Of a stretch of 6,953 nucleotides of DNA, positions 5,719 to 6,953 are shown piece by piece; position 1 is the first letter of the stretch; the number at the start of each line of letters is the position of its first letter. A program made the position numbers and the translations under genes. Source of the stretch: Mycobacteriaceae bacterium (lineage in GTDB: Bacteria; Actinomycetota; Actinomycetes; Mycobacteriales; Mycobacteriaceae); assembly GCA_019242135.1 (NCBI GenBank), contig JAFAWC010000638.1, positions 1 through 6,953 of the forward strand, given 5' to 3'. The notes beneath the pieces were generated by a model, which was not told where the DNA came from, searched no databases, and saw only the letters and a program-made list of their open reading frames with translations.

Positions 5719-6953
5719 CTACCCGGCGGTGGCGGCCGCGATGTCCGCCGCGGCGGCGTTGACGGGCACCTCACGCGTTTCGCCACTGAATCGGTCGCGC
5801 AACTCGACGACTCCGTCAGCCCAACCGCGGCCCACGACGACGATCCACGGCACCCCCAACAGTTCGGCGTCTTTGAATTTCACGCCGGGCGACGCCTGCC
5901 GGTCGTCGAGCAGCACATCGAGGCCGAGCCGATCCAAGTCGGCGGCCAGCCCGGTAGCGCCGTCACGGGCCGCGGCGTCCTTGTTCGCGATCACCAAGTG
6001 CACATCGAACGGCGACACCGAGGCCGGCCACCGAAGACCGATCTCGTCATGATGCTGCTCGGCGATCACCGCAACGAGCCGCGACACCCCGATGCCGTAG
6101 GACCCCATAGTCAGCCGCACCGGCTTTCCGTCTTCACCGAGCACGTCGACCGAGAATGCGTCGGTGTACTTGCGACCGAGTTGGAAGATGTGCCCGATTT
6201 CTATGCCGCGCGCCGACACCAGCGGACCCGCACCGTCGGGTGACATGTCCCCATCGCGAATGTCTGCGGCTTCGATCGTCCCGTCCGCGACGAAATCGCG
6301 ACCGGCCACGAGACCGACGACGTGTTTGCCTGCCGCGTCTGCGCCCGTGATCCAGCTCGTGCCGTCGACCACCCTGGGATCAACGAGGTAGCGAATCCCG
6401 TTCTGAGCCAATGCCTTCGGCCCGATGTATCCCTTGATCAGGAAGGTGGCCTTCGCAAAGTCGTCGTCATCGAGCATCGCGTAGTCGGCCGGATCGAGTG
6501 CGGCGGCCAGCCTCTTGTCGTCGATCTCACGGTCACCGGGGATCCCGACCGCCAGCAGTTCCCAATCAGCGCCGGGCTGGCGGACCTTGAGCAGCACGTT
6601 CTTTAGCGTGTCCGAGGCCGTCACCGTGCGACCCAACCCGGCGGAATTCGCCCAGGCCACCAACGTGCTGATCGTCGGCGTATCGCCGGTGTCGTGCACG
6701 ACCGGCTCGGGCAGACCGTCGAACGGCACCGGATCGGGTCGCGCCGTGATCACTGCCTCCACGTTGGCCGCGTAACCGGACTCCAGGCACCGCACGAAAG
6801 TGTCTTCACCGATCGGGCTTTCGGCCAAGAACTCCTCGGATGCGCTGCCGCCCATTGCACCGGACAACGCCGACACGATCACGAACCGCACGCCCATCCG
6901 GTCGAAGATCCGTTGGTAGGCATCCCGGTGCGCGTGGTACTGCTCCTTAAGGC
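5719..6953 (-). CDS. proS: Prolyl-tRNA synthetase, C-terminal part (5' end cut by window edge)
   Basis: ProRS is a class II aminoacyl-tRNA synthetase that charges tRNA-Pro in the cytoplasm. 410 residues are present. The frame is open to the right edge, beginning [20 protein letters not shown], so the ATG at 6897 is internal and the N-terminus with motifs 1 and 2 lies outside. From that internal Met as residue 1: GGSASEEF at 16-23 of the catalytic core; an insertion typical of bacterial-type ProRS, the cis-editing domain, at about 35-205, containing FLIKGYIG (152-159) and GADAAGKH (185-192), whose Lys and His correspond to residues implicated in editing in E. coli ProRS; motif 3 GSYGIGVSR at 265-273 (bases 6079-6105); and the anticodon-binding domain from about 296 with [20 protein letters not shown] (331-350). 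The stop is TAG at 5719-5721. It converges on the ferritin-like gene. Identification is very secure. Confidence 0.97.
   Translation of the reverse strand, partial: LKEQYHAHRDAYQRIFDRMGVRFVIVSALSGAMGGSASEEFLAESPIGEDTFVRCLESGYAANVEAVITARPDPVPFDGLPEPVVHDTGDTPTISTLVAWANSAGLGRTVTASDTLKNVLLKVRQPGADWELLAVGIPGDREIDDKRLAAALDPADYAMLDDDDFAKATFLIKGYIGPKALAQNGIRYLVDPRVVDGTSWITGADAAGKHVVGLVAGRDFVADGTIEAADIRDGDMSPDGAGPLVSARGIEIGHIFQLGRKYTDAFSVDVLGEDGKPVRLTMGSYGIGVSRLVAVIAEQHHDEIGLRWPASVSPFDVHLVIANKDAAARDGATGLAADLDRLGLDVLLDDRQASPGVKFKDAELLGVPWIVVVGRGWADGVVELRDRFSGETREVPVNAAAADIAAATAG

Overview
This GC-rich window reads as a chromosomal housekeeping segment from a mycobacterium (Mycobacteriaceae). The gene order is infB - ylxR - nusA - rimP on the minus strand, then a divergent lipoprotein plus ferritin-like pair, then convergent proS. 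It matches the Rv2839c to Rv2845c neighbourhood of Mycobacterium tuberculosis as I recall it. Protein details agree: NusA is short and has no C-terminal acidic repeats, IF2 carries a long Gly/Pro/Arg-rich linker, and GTG starts are frequent. I cannot name the species; several differences from the M. tuberculosis proteins I remember suggest a non-tuberculous member.

Region 1-4521 (minus strand) is the transcription/translation operon, read right to left. rimP (30S maturation) begins at a GTG behind a strong GAGGAG ribosome binding site. nusA (transcription elongation and termination factor) is coupled to rimP by a 4-base ATGA overlap. ylxR (small RNA-binding protein, RnpM family) follows after 46 bases. 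infB (initiation factor IF2) follows after 78 bases and runs off the left edge, lacking roughly its last 60 residues. Together these genes link transcript elongation to ribosome assembly and translation initiation.

Region 4522-4743 is the divergent intergenic space. It holds one plausible -10 hexamer, which points towards rimP, and a perfect 6-bp hairpin that would lie at the very 5' end of the rimP transcript.

Region 4744-5708 (plus strand) is a two-gene unit joined by a GTGA overlap. It encodes a probable Tat-exported lipoprotein and a ferritin-like (DUF4439-type) protein without a signal peptide. Both functions are unknown. The C-terminal halves of the two proteins look alike to me and may be related.

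Region 5719-6953 (minus strand) is the C-terminal two thirds of proS (prolyl-tRNA synthetase, bacterial type with an editing insertion). It converges on the ferritin-like gene with only 10 bases between stop codons and runs off the right edge. I see no mobile elements, tRNA or rRNA genes, CRISPR arrays or convincing intrinsic terminators. The window is largely a conserved core region rather than an accessory island.
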